Assembly: GCA_965228125.1 (NCBI GenBank)
Contig: OZ245791.1
Location: 2,728,001-2,792,000, forward strand
DNA: 64,000 nt
Origin: GWF2-38-69 sp965228125
GTDB lineage: Bacteria > Verrucomicrobiota > Lentisphaeria > Victivallales > GWF2-38-69
Direction of reading: 5' to 3'
Part shown: positions 44,407-53,255 of the stretch, piece after piece
Position numbering within the stretch: position 1 is the first letter of the stretch
How the letters are laid out: each line of letters begins with the position of its first letter
Made by a program: the position numbers and the translations under genes
The notes under the pieces: model-generated
What the model was told of the DNA's origin: nothing
The model's database searches: none
Seen by the model: only the letters and a program-made list of their open reading frames with translations

Positions 44407-44969
44407 TTCCTTTAATTATAAGAAGGTTAGCCGGATACTCTTTGAGGCGACTGCATGGGTTGTCAGTTTACAGGAGGATTACAAGGGTATTGCCTCATCT
44501 TTTTAATATAGGACTAAAAGAGGCGGACGAAGGAGATATGCAGAAATTCCACAGTTGGTCAAATCCCCGCGCTCAATTCAAATACTCATACAATCCCAAA
44601 GTCGTCAATTTTGTAGCCAAAAAGGGTGGCAGTGTAATAGGCTTTATACAATTGGTGGATCGATCAGAAGAAAGAAACGGATTATATAAGGGATTCTGGC
44701 TGCATTCTTTATCGGTTAAAACAATTTATCAGGGAATGGGGCTTGGAGATATTTTGACTCAAAGGGTTATATTAACAGCAAAGGAAAAAGGCGCTTACGA
44801 GTTATGCCTGACAGTCAGAGAAGATAATTACCGAGCTATAAACCTGTATCGAAAAAAGGGATTTGAGAGAATGATAATAACGGAGATTGAAAGTAAGCTG
44901 GAGAAACAGAGACTTCCGTCAGGTGAAAGATGTATTTTTATGAGGAAAATTTTGAAGGAACCCAAATAA
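44403..44969 (+). CDS. GNAT acetyltransferase of the RiPP operon
   Basis: A 188-residue N-acetyltransferase. The acetyl-CoA region is Y-Q-G-M-G-L-G-D-I-L-T-Q-R near residue 112, and the end has E-D-N-Y-R-A-I-N-L-Y-R-K-K-G-F, the standard GNAT signature. It starts on an ATGA overlap with the maturase and is followed after 1 bp by the second radical SAM gene, so it belongs to the operon. It may acetylate the peptide or confer self-protection; neither is shown. Confidence 0.85.
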   Translation: MIPLIIRRLAGYSLRRLHGLSVYRRITRVLPHLFNIGLKEADEGDMQKFHSWSNPRAQFKYSYNPKVVNFVAKKGGSVIGFIQLVDRSEERNGLYKGFWLHSLSVKTIYQGMGLGDILTQRVILTAKEKGAYELCLTVREDNYRAINLYRKKGFERMIITEIESKLEKQRLPSGERCIFMRKILKEPK

Positions 44970-44970
44970 A

Positions 44971-46152
44971 ATGAAAAATGAATCGCCCTATGCAATAAAG
45001 CAGAGTATAAACAAGGCAAATCTCTGGAAACATTCTAAAGCGCTCTTAGGCAGGCTTGATATAGAGTTAACAGAAAGGTGCAACAACAATTGCGTCCACT
45101 GCTGCGTCAATCTGCCTGAAAAGGACGAAACAGCAAAATCCAGGGAACTTACGGCCAAAGAGATTAAGGAATCCCTCATAGAAGCGACATCACTTGGATG
45201 CCTGACCGTAAGATTTACAGGGGGAGAGCCGCTGTTAAGGGAAGATTTCGAAGAGCTTTATATTTTTGCCAGAAAACTTGGATTGAAGGTGATGCTATTT
45301 ACAAACGGCAGACTGATAACTCCACATCTTGCAGAACTCTTTGCGAAAATGCCACCAAAGGAGAAGATAGAGATAACCGTTTACGGCATGAAGAAGGAAT
45401 CCTATGACGCGGCGGTAAGAGTAAATGGCGCGTTCGAAGAAGCTTGGAGAGGAATTAATTTGCTGCTCGAAAAAAATATTCCTTTTATAGTGAAAGGAGC
45501 GCTCCTTCCGTCCAATAAAAAAGAGATGGAAGAGTTTGAACTATTTGCCTCAACAATTCCATGGATGGATAAATCACCCCGTTATTCGATGTTTTTCGAT
45601 TTAAGATGTCGCAGAGATTCAGAAAAGAGAAACGCACAAATAAAAAGCATAAGGATTACAGCCGAAGAGGGCCTGAGAGTGCTTACCAGGAATAAGGAAA
45701 AGTATCTTAAAGATATGAAACAGTTCTGCTCGAAGTTTACCAGGCCTCCCGGGGATAAGCTTTTCTCCTGCGGAGCGGGCAAAGGCGGAGGTTGCGTTGA
45801 CGCATACGGCAAACTGCAGCTTTGTATGATGCTGAGGCATCCTGATACGGTTTTTGACATGAGGAAGCAACCACTTAAAGAAATTATAACTGGGTGTTTT
45901 CCGAAGATACAGGAACTAAAGGCGCAAAATCCTGTTTATCTGGAACGATGCGCGAATTGTTTTCTGAAAGGGTTATGCGAACAATGCCCCGCGAAATCAT
46001 GGATGGAACATGGGACATTGGATACACCCGTTGAATATCTCTGTGATATAGCTCACGCGCAGGCCGAATACCTGGGTTTACTTAAGAAAAAAGAAAAAGC
46101 CTGGACAGTAGAAAATTGGAAAGAAAGGATAGAAGATTTTTCAAAGGAATAA
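44971..46152 (+). CDS. Radical SAM/SPASM peptide maturase, second of three
   Basis: A 393-residue protein. The radical SAM cluster ligands are Cys37, Cys41 and Cys44 in T-E-R-C-N-N-N-C-V-H-C-C, followed by F-T-G-G-E-P-L-L-R-E-D-F. The SPASM half begins with the cysteines in F-S-C-G-A-G-K-G-G-G-C-V-D and ends with C-A-N-C-F-L-K-G-L-C-E-Q-C and Y-L-C. It is about 40 residues longer than the maturase part of the first gene. Such enzymes cross-link or epimerise peptide residues by hydrogen abstraction. The exact reaction is unknown. Confidence 0.88.
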   Translation: MKNESPYAIKQSINKANLWKHSKALLGRLDIELTERCNNNCVHCCVNLPEKDETAKSRELTAKEIKESLIEATSLGCLTVRFTGGEPLLREDFEELYIFARKLGLKVMLFTNGRLITPHLAELFAKMPPKEKIEITVYGMKKESYDAAVRVNGAFEEAWRGINLLLEKNIPFIVKGALLPSNKKEMEEFELFASTIPWMDKSPRYSMFFDLRCRRDSEKRNAQIKSIRITAEEGLRVLTRNKEKYLKDMKQFCSKFTRPPGDKLFSCGAGKGGGCVDAYGKLQLCMMLRHPDTVFDMRKQPLKEIITGCFPKIQELKAQNPVYLERCANCFLKGLCEQCPAKSWMEHGTLDTPVEYLCDIAHAQAEYLGLLKKKEKAWTVENWKERIEDFSKE

Positions 46153-46175
46153 CAATAAGATATTAAGGAGTCATT

Positions 46176-46487
46176 ATGGAAGCAACAGTCAATTTAAATT
46201 CAGTCTATCTTCCTGCGGAAGACGATGTAGTAGCAAGAGAACTTCACGGGGAATTTATCATAATTCCTATTTCGTCAGGCGTAGGAGACATGGAAGATGA
46301 GATATTTACACTTAACGAAACAGGTAAAGCCGTATGGGATAAACTGGATGGCAAGAGGACTCTTGATGAAATAGTAAACAGCCTTGTTTCTGAATACGAA
46401 GGATCAGTGGAAGAAATCAGGAATGATGTCACAGGGATAATTGAAGAACTGTTCAAGAGGAAAATAATCGTTGAAGCCAGAAGATAA
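46176..46487 (+). CDS. PqqD-family peptide-binding protein (RRE)
   Basis: A 103-residue protein with the PqqD fold pattern: F-T-L-N-E-T-G-K-A-V-W-D-K-L-D-G-K-R-T near residues 47-65, then a helix with I-V-N-S-L-V. PqqD domains bind the leader of precursor peptides and bring them to the maturase. With three radical SAM enzymes in the operon it may serve all of them. A good ribosome site (AAGGAG) precedes it. Its end overlaps the next gene by 17 bp. Confidence 0.9.
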   Translation: MEATVNLNSVYLPAEDDVVARELHGEFIIIPISSGVGDMEDEIFTLNETGKAVWDKLDGKRTLDEIVNSLVSEYEGSVEEIRNDVTGIIEELFKRKIIVEARR

Positions 46488-46965
46488 GGTAATAAAATCC
46501 TTTTCCAACGCTGATTTGAATGAACTAATCAGAGCGACACTTGTCAAGGGAGCGTCATTCAGGGTGAAAGCATTGGGATTGAGTATGTCCCCATTCATAA
46601 AAAATGAAGACATATTGACCATTTCGCCATTTGACTATTCTGATGCTTTTGGCAAAGTGGTAGCTTTTGAAATCCCAAAAAGAAATAAACTCATTGTGCA
46701 CCGTATCGTTAAAGTCAACAAGGAGAGTTTTACGATTAAAGGCGATAATATCTTGACAATTGACGGAATAATCTCTAGAGATGGCATCCTGGGAGTAGTC
46801 ACAAAGGTAGAAAGAGAAGGGAAGAGAATCTTTTTAGGTTTAGGGGCTGACAGAGTCTTAATCGCGTTTTTAAGCCGTAAAGGATTATTCCCTTTCATTT
46901 TCTTTTTATGGAGAATTATACCATATCATATAAGGAAGTTCATAAAATGCGTAATTCATTTGTAA
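46471..46965 (+). CDS. S24/S26-type signal peptidase-like protease
   Basis: A 164-residue protein starting at TTG 46471 (no ATG fits before the catalytic motif). The nucleophile is Ser38 in G-L-S-M-S-P, and His77 in I-V-H-R-I-V takes the place of the usual Lys, as in SipW/ER-type signal peptidases. One or two hydrophobic segments lie at the C-terminus. It may remove the leader from the modified peptide. It overlaps pqqD upstream and the third radical SAM gene downstream. Confidence 0.8.
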   Translation: MKPEDKVIKSFSNADLNELIRATLVKGASFRVKALGLSMSPFIKNEDILTISPFDYSDAFGKVVAFEIPKRNKLIVHRIVKVNKESFTIKGDNILTIDGIISRDGILGVVTKVEREGKRIFLGLGADRVLIAFLSRKGLFPFIFFLWRIIPYHIRKFIKCVIHL

Positions 46966-48062
46966 AATCCACTACGTTACCGGAGTTTTCACTATGGGAT
47001 AAAATGAAAGAAAACAGAAATGTTATTTCTTTTGATCTTGAGCTTACGGCACGATGCAACAATGATTGCAAACATTGCTATATTAACCTTCCTGTTAATG
47101 ACAAAACAGCAAAAGAAAAAGAACTTTCATTTAGCGAGATAATGAGGATATCTGACGAGGCAGTTTCCCTCGGGGCGTTCTGGTGCCTTATTACAGGAGG
47201 AGAGCCCCTTTTGAGGGAAGACTTCAAAGAGATTTATATTGCTTTAATTAAAAAGGGGCTGCTTATATCGGTTTTTACCAATGCTGTTCCCATAAGGCAG
47301 GAGCATGTTGATCTTTTCAAAAAATATCCTCCAAGGGATATTGAGGTATCCGTTTACGGGGTTACTAAGGAAACATATGAAAAGGTAACAAGAGTTCCGG
47401 GATCATTTGACGGATTTATAAGAGGGCTTGACCTTTTGCTTGGAAGCGGGGTTAAAGTGCGCTTCAAGGCAATGGCGCTTCGGTCAAATGTCCATGAACT
47501 TCCTGAGATTGCGAAATTCTGTCGAGAAAGAACAAAAGATTACTTCAGGTTTGACCCTCAGCTGCATTTAAGGTTTGACCGTGATTCAAAAAGAAACGAG
47601 GAAATAAAAAGCGAGAGACTTTCTCCTGAGAAGATAGTAGAAATAGAAAAGGCTGACCAGGAACGGTTCAAGTCGTTGGAAAAGAACTGCGATAAACTGA
47701 TTAATCCGGAATTCTGCAACATTAACTGCAATCACCTTTTTCACTGTGGCGCTGGTAATGGAAGTTTCAATGTAAGTTATGACGGCTATTTTCGTTTATG
47801 CTCTTCCCTTTGGCACCCTGACTGCCTTTATGACCTCAAAAAAGGGAATCTTAAAGAAGCTTGGAACGACTTTGTCCCTAAGGTAAGAGATATGAGATCA
47901 AACAACAAGGAGTTTTTGAACACCTGCCGCAAATGCCCAATAATAAACCTTTGCATGTGGTGCCCTGCTCACAGTTATCTCGAAACAGGCAAAATGGATA
48001 TGCCGTCAGAAACTTTCTGTAAAATAGCATATGCAAGAGCTGAAGCTCTAAAGAATAGATAA
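46947..48062 (+). CDS. Radical SAM/SPASM peptide maturase, third of three
   Basis: A 371-residue protein from the ATG at 46947, chosen for the ribosome site AAGGAAG; the frame is open 13 codons earlier within the peptidase gene. Cluster ligands are Cys37, Cys41 and Cys44 in T-A-R-C-N-N-D-C-K-H-C-Y, followed by I-T-G-G-E-P-L-L-R-E-D-F. The SPASM part includes H-C-G-A-G-N-G-S-F and C-R-K-C-P, C-M-W-C-P. It is clearly a paralogue of the enzyme at 44971. Confidence 0.88.
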   Translation: MRNSFVKSTTLPEFSLWDKMKENRNVISFDLELTARCNNDCKHCYINLPVNDKTAKEKELSFSEIMRISDEAVSLGAFWCLITGGEPLLREDFKEIYIALIKKGLLISVFTNAVPIRQEHVDLFKKYPPRDIEVSVYGVTKETYEKVTRVPGSFDGFIRGLDLLLGSGVKVRFKAMALRSNVHELPEIAKFCRERTKDYFRFDPQLHLRFDRDSKRNEEIKSERLSPEKIVEIEKADQERFKSLEKNCDKLINPEFCNINCNHLFHCGAGNGSFNVSYDGYFRLCSSLWHPDCLYDLKKGNLKEAWNDFVPKVRDMRSNNKEFLNTCRKCPIINLCMWCPAHSYLETGKMDMPSETFCKIAYARAEALKNR

Positions 48063-48071
48063 GACAACGCA

Positions 48072-49859
48072 ATGATAGAAAACCTGAAAAGAGCGCTGGG
48101 AAAGCAACTTCCATCAGACCATTTCCAACATGGCGTCGAATATGGAGGGTTACTCCATAATCTAAGATATCTTTTCCCTTTTATTAAAGGAAAATGGAAG
48201 ACCGGAATAGTTGCCGTATCCATGCTGACTATCTCTTCAGTGCTTTCCTGGCCGTTGCCTATGATAATGAGGTATCTGATTGATGATGTAATAACGAAAA
48301 AACAGATGTTTTTAATCCTTCCAGTTGGAGGGGTCATTGCCGTTTTTAGCATCATAATTTACGCGTCTGACCTGCTTAATAGCTATTTTAGTTCCAGGTT
48401 CGCAGAGGAGATTATACTTAACTTACGTGAAAAGCTTTTGTTAAAAGTATTTACTCTGCCTAAATCTTTTTTTGACAAAAGCCATTCGGGATATATAATT
48501 TCCAGGATTTCCAATGATGTCCAGGGTATAAAGTATTTTATTACCGGAACCGCGACAAGGCTGTTTATTGAAGCAGCAAGGTTGATAGGCGGCATAATAT
48601 TTATTTTTTACCTGGAATGGAGAATAGCCCTGGGTGTTGTTGTAACTCTCCCTTTATCTTTTATTTCGACCAGATTCTTCGCGCGTAAGAATTATGCGAT
48701 TTCTCATGCGTCAAGTGAAATCGGCGCCGAGCTTAGCGCAACCTATGTTGAAACAATCAACAACTCCCAATTGATAAAATCTTTCAGCAGCGATGAAAAC
48801 GCTGCTAAAAACATAATCAACAAGGCGAAGAAAAGTATTCAGCTTGTGTATGAAAGCGCAATTTTAAACGCTCTCTCTACTGCTTTTAATAAACTGATGC
48901 CTTCCGTAGCAAAACTCGTGGTAATTACTCTGGGTTCTTTCTGGGTAATAACGGGACATTGGGAAATAGGCACTCTTATAGCATATCTTGTTTATATCTC
49001 GTACGTGTATAATCCGGTAACAAATCTCTCATCAAATATTACCCAGCTGCAGAATGCCAGGGCTACATTGGATAGGATAGCTACGATAATAAAGATGGAT
49101 TCTGAACAAAATTCAGATATCGGAGAGGAGATTAATAAACTAAAAGGAGAAATTGAGTTCAGAAATGTCAGTTTCTATTACGAAAAACTCAACCCGATTC
49201 TTTCTGATCTATCATTCAAAATTCATGCAGGAGAACATTGGGCAATAGTAGGCAAAAGCGGCATAGGCAAGACAACTTTGATTTCATTGATTATGCGTTT
49301 TTATGAACCAATGAGTGGAAACATTTATTACGACGGCAATGAGGCTTCCAGGTACAATGTAAAATCCCTGAGAAAAAGAATAGGTTATGTATCTCAAAAT
49401 CTTCAGCTGATATCAGGCACTATTCTTGATAACCTTAAATACGGGAATCCCGATGCCGATACAGAAACCGTAATATCCTATTCAAAGAAAGCCGAGATAC
49501 ATGATTTTATTGAATCGCTGCCACAAAAGTACAATACTCATCTTGAAGAGGGAGGAGCAAATCTTTCCATAGGGCAAAAACAAAGAGTAGCCTTGGCAAG
49601 AGCTCTGATCAGAGACGCGGATATCATCATTCTGGACGAGCCTACCTCTAATCTTGACAGTAATACTGAAAATTCTATCTGTCATATGCTCAGAGAGTAT
49701 TTCAACGATAAAACGGTTTTAATTATTGCCCATCGCCCAGATACGATAAAAGTTGCCAATAAAGTTATTCTTCTTCGAAAGAACACTCCTCCGCTAATAG
49801 GAGAACTTGATATATTGTCCAGAGAATTTGAACTAAAGGAGATAATGAAATATGATTGA
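48072..49859 (+). CDS. ABC exporter (fused membrane and ATPase domains)
   Basis: A 595-residue half-transporter: six-helix membrane domain (about 45-330), then the ATPase with Walker A G-K-S-G-I-G-K-T-T near residue 395, signature L-S-I-G-Q-K-Q-R near 497 and L-D-E-P-T-S near 520. There is no C39 peptidase domain, consistent with a separate protease in the operon. It probably exports the finished peptide. It overlaps the next gene by 8 bp. Confidence 0.9.
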   Translation: MIENLKRALGKQLPSDHFQHGVEYGGLLHNLRYLFPFIKGKWKTGIVAVSMLTISSVLSWPLPMIMRYLIDDVITKKQMFLILPVGGVIAVFSIIIYASDLLNSYFSSRFAEEIILNLREKLLLKVFTLPKSFFDKSHSGYIISRISNDVQGIKYFITGTATRLFIEAARLIGGIIFIFYLEWRIALGVVVTLPLSFISTRFFARKNYAISHASSEIGAELSATYVETINNSQLIKSFSSDENAAKNIINKAKKSIQLVYESAILNALSTAFNKLMPSVAKLVVITLGSFWVITGHWEIGTLIAYLVYISYVYNPVTNLSSNITQLQNARATLDRIATIIKMDSEQNSDIGEEINKLKGEIEFRNVSFYYEKLNPILSDLSFKIHAGEHWAIVGKSGIGKTTLISLIMRFYEPMSGNIYYDGNEASRYNVKSLRKRIGYVSQNLQLISGTILDNLKYGNPDADTETVISYSKKAEIHDFIESLPQKYNTHLEEGGANLSIGQKQRVALARALIRDADIIILDEPTSNLDSNTENSICHMLREYFNDKTVLIIAHRPDTIKVANKVILLRKNTPPLIGELDILSREFELKEIMKYD

Positions 49860-51099
49860 ATTGAAATTACAGATTCTTATTACAAACATCTTATCTGAAA
49901 AATTTAAGACATCTGATTTTTCTGATATTGACGATGAAAGTTGGCATAAGCTTTTTGACTTTGCAAAAAAACAGGGATTAAGTATCCTTATCTTCGATAT
50001 TCTTATGAGAAATAGGATTATTATACCGGAAGATATACGCGATACGATGAAGAACATCTGTTATTCCGCCTGCATCGCTGATGTTAAGAGAAAAAAACAG
50101 CTTAAAGAAATAATCAGGCTGTTTAATGACAATAATATTGACCATATTCTTCTGAAAGGGGCAGCCCTGATAAGCACTGTTTACAAGCATTCTTCTATAT
50201 GCAGATCTATGTGCGATATTGATATACTAGTTCATAAAGAAGATGCGGATAAGGCATATCTATTATTACAGAAAAAAGGTTACAGAAGCCTAATTTCGAT
50301 AGATGAAGAAATTGATAAATATAAGGCTGGCTTTGCTCATCATTATCCAGCGTTGAAGAAAACCGGATGTCTTATGATTGAGCTGCACACCAGATTGTCT
50401 GATTATTTCAATGCAAATATTGAAAAGATATGGAATAGAGCCGAGGCAATCGATATTGATAACATGAAATCAAGAATTATGTGTCCTGAAGATTTAATTA
50501 TGCATATTATCCTTCATGCGTACCTGCATCATAAAATACCAGAAGATAACGCTCTGGTTAAACTGTATGATATATATCTGCTGCTTAAAAATGAAGATAT
50601 AAATTGGGACATATTGAGATATTCTACCAGTAATCTTGAATATAGTAATTCGAAATGTCTTTATATTGCGTTATATCTGATTGAAAAATTGTTCAACGCA
50701 AAAGTCAACATTGAGTTTATGTCTTCAATCGCACCAGGGAAATTGCCTGAAAGAATTCTAGGAACTATTCAAGAATCCTTATTTTCTGATTTTTATGATA
50801 TGGATCAGTCTTTATATAAGCTTGGTATGAATATTCCTTGTACTAGAAAGGACTGGAGGGTTCTCTTGAAGCAACTTTTTTTTTCTCCATCAAAAATGGC
50901 CTTACATGGGAAAGCACTTTACGGCAATGGGGAAATATCTTTCAGAATCTTAAGTTTCCTATATATAAAGCGAACTTTGACATTGATTATTCGTTATGTC
51001 CGAGCTTTTATAAAGTATTTGACAATCCAGAAAAATGCTGTGAAATCCGTGAAATCAGGCAACGCTGCTGCCGAATTTAAACACTGGCTGTCTGAATAA
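49852..51099 (+). CDS. Nucleotidyltransferase-family protein of the RiPP operon
   Basis: A 415-residue protein matching the NTP_transf_5 (PF14907) group found in lasso-peptide and other RiPP clusters. The core reads L-L-K-G-A-A-L-I near residue 102 and M-C-D-I-D-I-L-V near 122, where the two Asp would bind metal. It would transfer a nucleotide or nucleotide-derived group to an unknown target. It overlaps the ABC gene and is the last intact gene of the operon. Confidence 0.82.
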   Translation: MIELKLQILITNILSEKFKTSDFSDIDDESWHKLFDFAKKQGLSILIFDILMRNRIIIPEDIRDTMKNICYSACIADVKRKKQLKEIIRLFNDNNIDHILLKGAALISTVYKHSSICRSMCDIDILVHKEDADKAYLLLQKKGYRSLISIDEEIDKYKAGFAHHYPALKKTGCLMIELHTRLSDYFNANIEKIWNRAEAIDIDNMKSRIMCPEDLIMHIILHAYLHHKIPEDNALVKLYDIYLLLKNEDINWDILRYSTSNLEYSNSKCLYIALYLIEKLFNAKVNIEFMSSIAPGKLPERILGTIQESLFSDFYDMDQSLYKLGMNIPCTRKDWRVLLKQLFFSPSKMALHGKALYGNGEISFRILSFLYIKRTLTLIIRYVRAFIKYLTIQKNAVKSVKSGNAAAEFKHWLSE

Positions 51100-51101
51100 A
51101 A

Positions 51102-51137
51102 ATGAAAATATGCGTTGTAGTTCCTGCCCAGAGTTAA
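51102..51137 (+). pseudogene. Truncated gene start after the RiPP operon
   Basis: Immediately after the nucleotidyltransferase stop, a start codon gives M-K-I-C-V-V-V-P-A-Q-S then TAA. This resembles the first strand of a glycosyltransferase or other Rossmann-type enzyme. It is likely the stump of a former last operon gene. Confidence 0.35.
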
Positions 51138-51503
51138 TATTTTACAGAAGAGGTAGAACTGTCCGGTAAAAAATTAAGGTCATTATAGTTCAAAACAATT
51201 CAGGTTGCATCATTAACGTATTCAAGCCATGCAGCTTTTCCAGTTTCAGCCTGTTAAGTCCCAATAATTCTAAGAGGTTTCTCCTGTCCATAAGGCACTC
51301 TTTGATCCTTCTGCATGATTTTTAGATTATTCGCACCTTAAAACTTCAACCAAGATGATTTTTAAGCTTTAACAAAGTAGAAACAGCTTCAAAAGAACTA
51401 AGATACTTTTTTGATACTTATTTTCGGAATATTACATTAAAAGGAAGTCTAAATCAGTCTTTGCTATCTTGAGGATATTTGCTATTTTTGATGCTAAAAA
51501 GAA
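51138..51503. other. Intergenic region left of the integrated element
   Basis: No supported gene. A 33-codon minus-strand frame (about 51190-51290) has no recognisable content. This is probably scar sequence between the operon and the element. Confidence 0.45.
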
Positions 51504-51553
51504 TGGAGCGGGTGAAGAGAATCGAACTCTCCTCGTCGGCTTGGGAAGCCGAT
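51504..51553 (-). other. attachment site: 3' half of tRNA-Gly (CCC)
   Basis: On the minus strand the sequence gives the anticodon arm (TCGGC, loop TTCCCAA, GCCGA), the T arm with GTTCGAT, the acceptor half CACCCGC, then TCCA. The 5' half of the tRNA (which should start GCGGGTG) is absent on the right side. A partial tRNA next to an integrase is the usual attachment site. Because the fragment is a 3' half on the minus strand, chromosome lies to the left and the element to the right, and the intact tRNA should lie beyond the window end. Confidence 0.8.
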
Positions 51554-51661
51554 TGTTTACGCACATTATTCAACCTACTGTATGCTTTTTGCTTGCTTTT
51601 AATGTAAAATCTATTATTCTGATAATTAAACCCAATAAAACAGAATAAAGGATAGCAAACA

Positions 51662-52939
51662 ATGCCAGGGAAGACAAGAGGACATATTTTTAAGCGGGGA
51701 AATATTTTCTACCTTCAATATGATGTAAACGGAAAGAGAACCATTAAATCCCTTAATTGCACTTCGCAACGAGAAGCGGAAAAAAAGCGGGATGAAATTA
51801 TTGATCCGATTCTCACAATGAAAACCCAATCCGACCTGGCTCATATCACAGCAGAAGCAAAAAAGCTTTACCAGCCCAAAAGGAGATTCTCTCTTAATGC
51901 ACTCTGGCCTAGTTTTGAGAAACACTTACAACGCAAAGGCAGCTCTGAAGACTCAATCAATCGTTATAAACTTAGAATAAAACAGTTCGTAAAATGGATG
52001 GAAGAAAAACACTCCGATATCAGCTGTATTTCTGAGATATCCGATTCTATAGCTAACGAATATGCCGACTTCCTAACTACCACTAAACTTGCAAGCAAAA
52101 CTCATAACGACACGCTAAATGCCCTATTCCTCGTACTTGAGACATTCAAGGATGAAGCTGATATAGTCAGGAATCCTTTCAGGAAGGAAAATATTCCAAG
52201 GAAAGCTCTAATATCAGTTTCCAGAAAAGAGTTCTCAGAAGAAGAAGCAAAAGCTATTCTGGATAGTTTTAAAACCATTAAAGTTATCTACAAAGAGGAG
52301 CTTGAAGTATTATTTTATCTGGGAATGTTTTCAGGCCTCCGTCTAAAAGATGCTGCACTTCTTCAATGGGATAAAATTGATTTCAAAGCCAATCGTATTG
52401 CCGTAACTCCGGAAAAAACCAAAAGGTATGGAACATTTGTAAATATACCTATGCATCCGGCATTAAAAGCTAAACTTCTCTTAGCTTTATCCTGGAAAGA
52501 GAACGATTATGTTCTTCCTCAATTAGCCAAGAGATATAACGAAAGCAGAGACAGCGTAGTAAGACTTGTTTCACAAGTATTAAAATTAAATGGTTTTGAA
52601 TCCAAAGACCTCAAAGATAAAAAACTCATTAGAAACAGGACTGCCTCCATTTATGGATTTCATAGTTTGAGGTATAGCTTTGCCTGTTTCTGTGCCAGAG
52701 CTGGAGTCCCAATAGGATTAGTACAGGAAATTATTGGACATAAGTCTCCTGCTATGACTCAATTCTATACCAGATATGATAATGAATTTAGACAGAAAGC
52801 TATCAGCTCTCTTAATCTTACTTTACCAGCAAGCTCTAATACAAGTATAAAAGAAGATTGTATTTCTTTACTTGGAAAGACAAATGATGAGAATTTAAAA
52901 AAAGCATATGCCTTTCTAATGGATTTGCAGAACAGTTAA
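51662..52939 (+). CDS. Tyrosine recombinase/integrase
   Basis: A 425-residue phage-type integrase. An N-terminal AP2-like or Arm-binding part is followed by a SAM-like core-binding region (about 90-180) and the catalytic domain with Arg near 226 (S-G-L-R-L-K-D), H-S-L-R-Y near 334, G-H-K-S near 359 and the nucleophile Tyr near 368 (F-Y-T-R-Y). It would insert and excise the element at the tRNA-Gly site 110 bp away. Confidence 0.92.
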   Translation: MPGKTRGHIFKRGNIFYLQYDVNGKRTIKSLNCTSQREAEKKRDEIIDPILTMKTQSDLAHITAEAKKLYQPKRRFSLNALWPSFEKHLQRKGSSEDSINRYKLRIKQFVKWMEEKHSDISCISEISDSIANEYADFLTTTKLASKTHNDTLNALFLVLETFKDEADIVRNPFRKENIPRKALISVSRKEFSEEEAKAILDSFKTIKVIYKEELEVLFYLGMFSGLRLKDAALLQWDKIDFKANRIAVTPEKTKRYGTFVNIPMHPALKAKLLLALSWKENDYVLPQLAKRYNESRDSVVRLVSQVLKLNGFESKDLKDKKLIRNRTASIYGFHSLRYSFACFCARAGVPIGLVQEIIGHKSPAMTQFYTRYDNEFRQKAISSLNLTLPASSNTSIKEDCISLLGKTNDENLKKAYAFLMDLQNS

Positions 52940-52979
52940 AGTTTTATTTGGAGGCTAAATCAATTAAACATATTTTCTG

Positions 52980-53116
52980 AACAATTCCGGAAAGATTCCC
53001 TTTATCTTATTAAGGGCGCAATACGCATTGCAAGCAACGCATTACATTTTGAAAACGCCGAAATTCTAGAAAATCAAAGATAAAGGGAGAAATACAAAAC
53101 AGAATTCTGAATTGTT
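52980..53116. repeat. Long interrupted inverted repeat
   Basis: Two arm pairs are nested: AACAATTC (52980-52987) with GAATTGTT (53109-53116), and TCCCTTTATCTT (52997-53008) with AAGATAAAGGGA (53077-53088). The centre has two ACGCATT copies. It lies between the integrase and hsdM, in a 316 bp gap that has no gene. It could be a structured RNA, a recombinase-binding site or a small mobile repeat. Confidence 0.5.
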
Positions 53117-53255
53117 TGGATGTTAGGATTTTCAATGGATTTCTTAATCATTTATAATTATAATTCTATCGGGCGATTTGAAGAAGAATTAGGAATATAG
53201 TCATGTCATTGTATCACTCTAATCGCCAGACACCAAAATATAACCTGGACTGATA

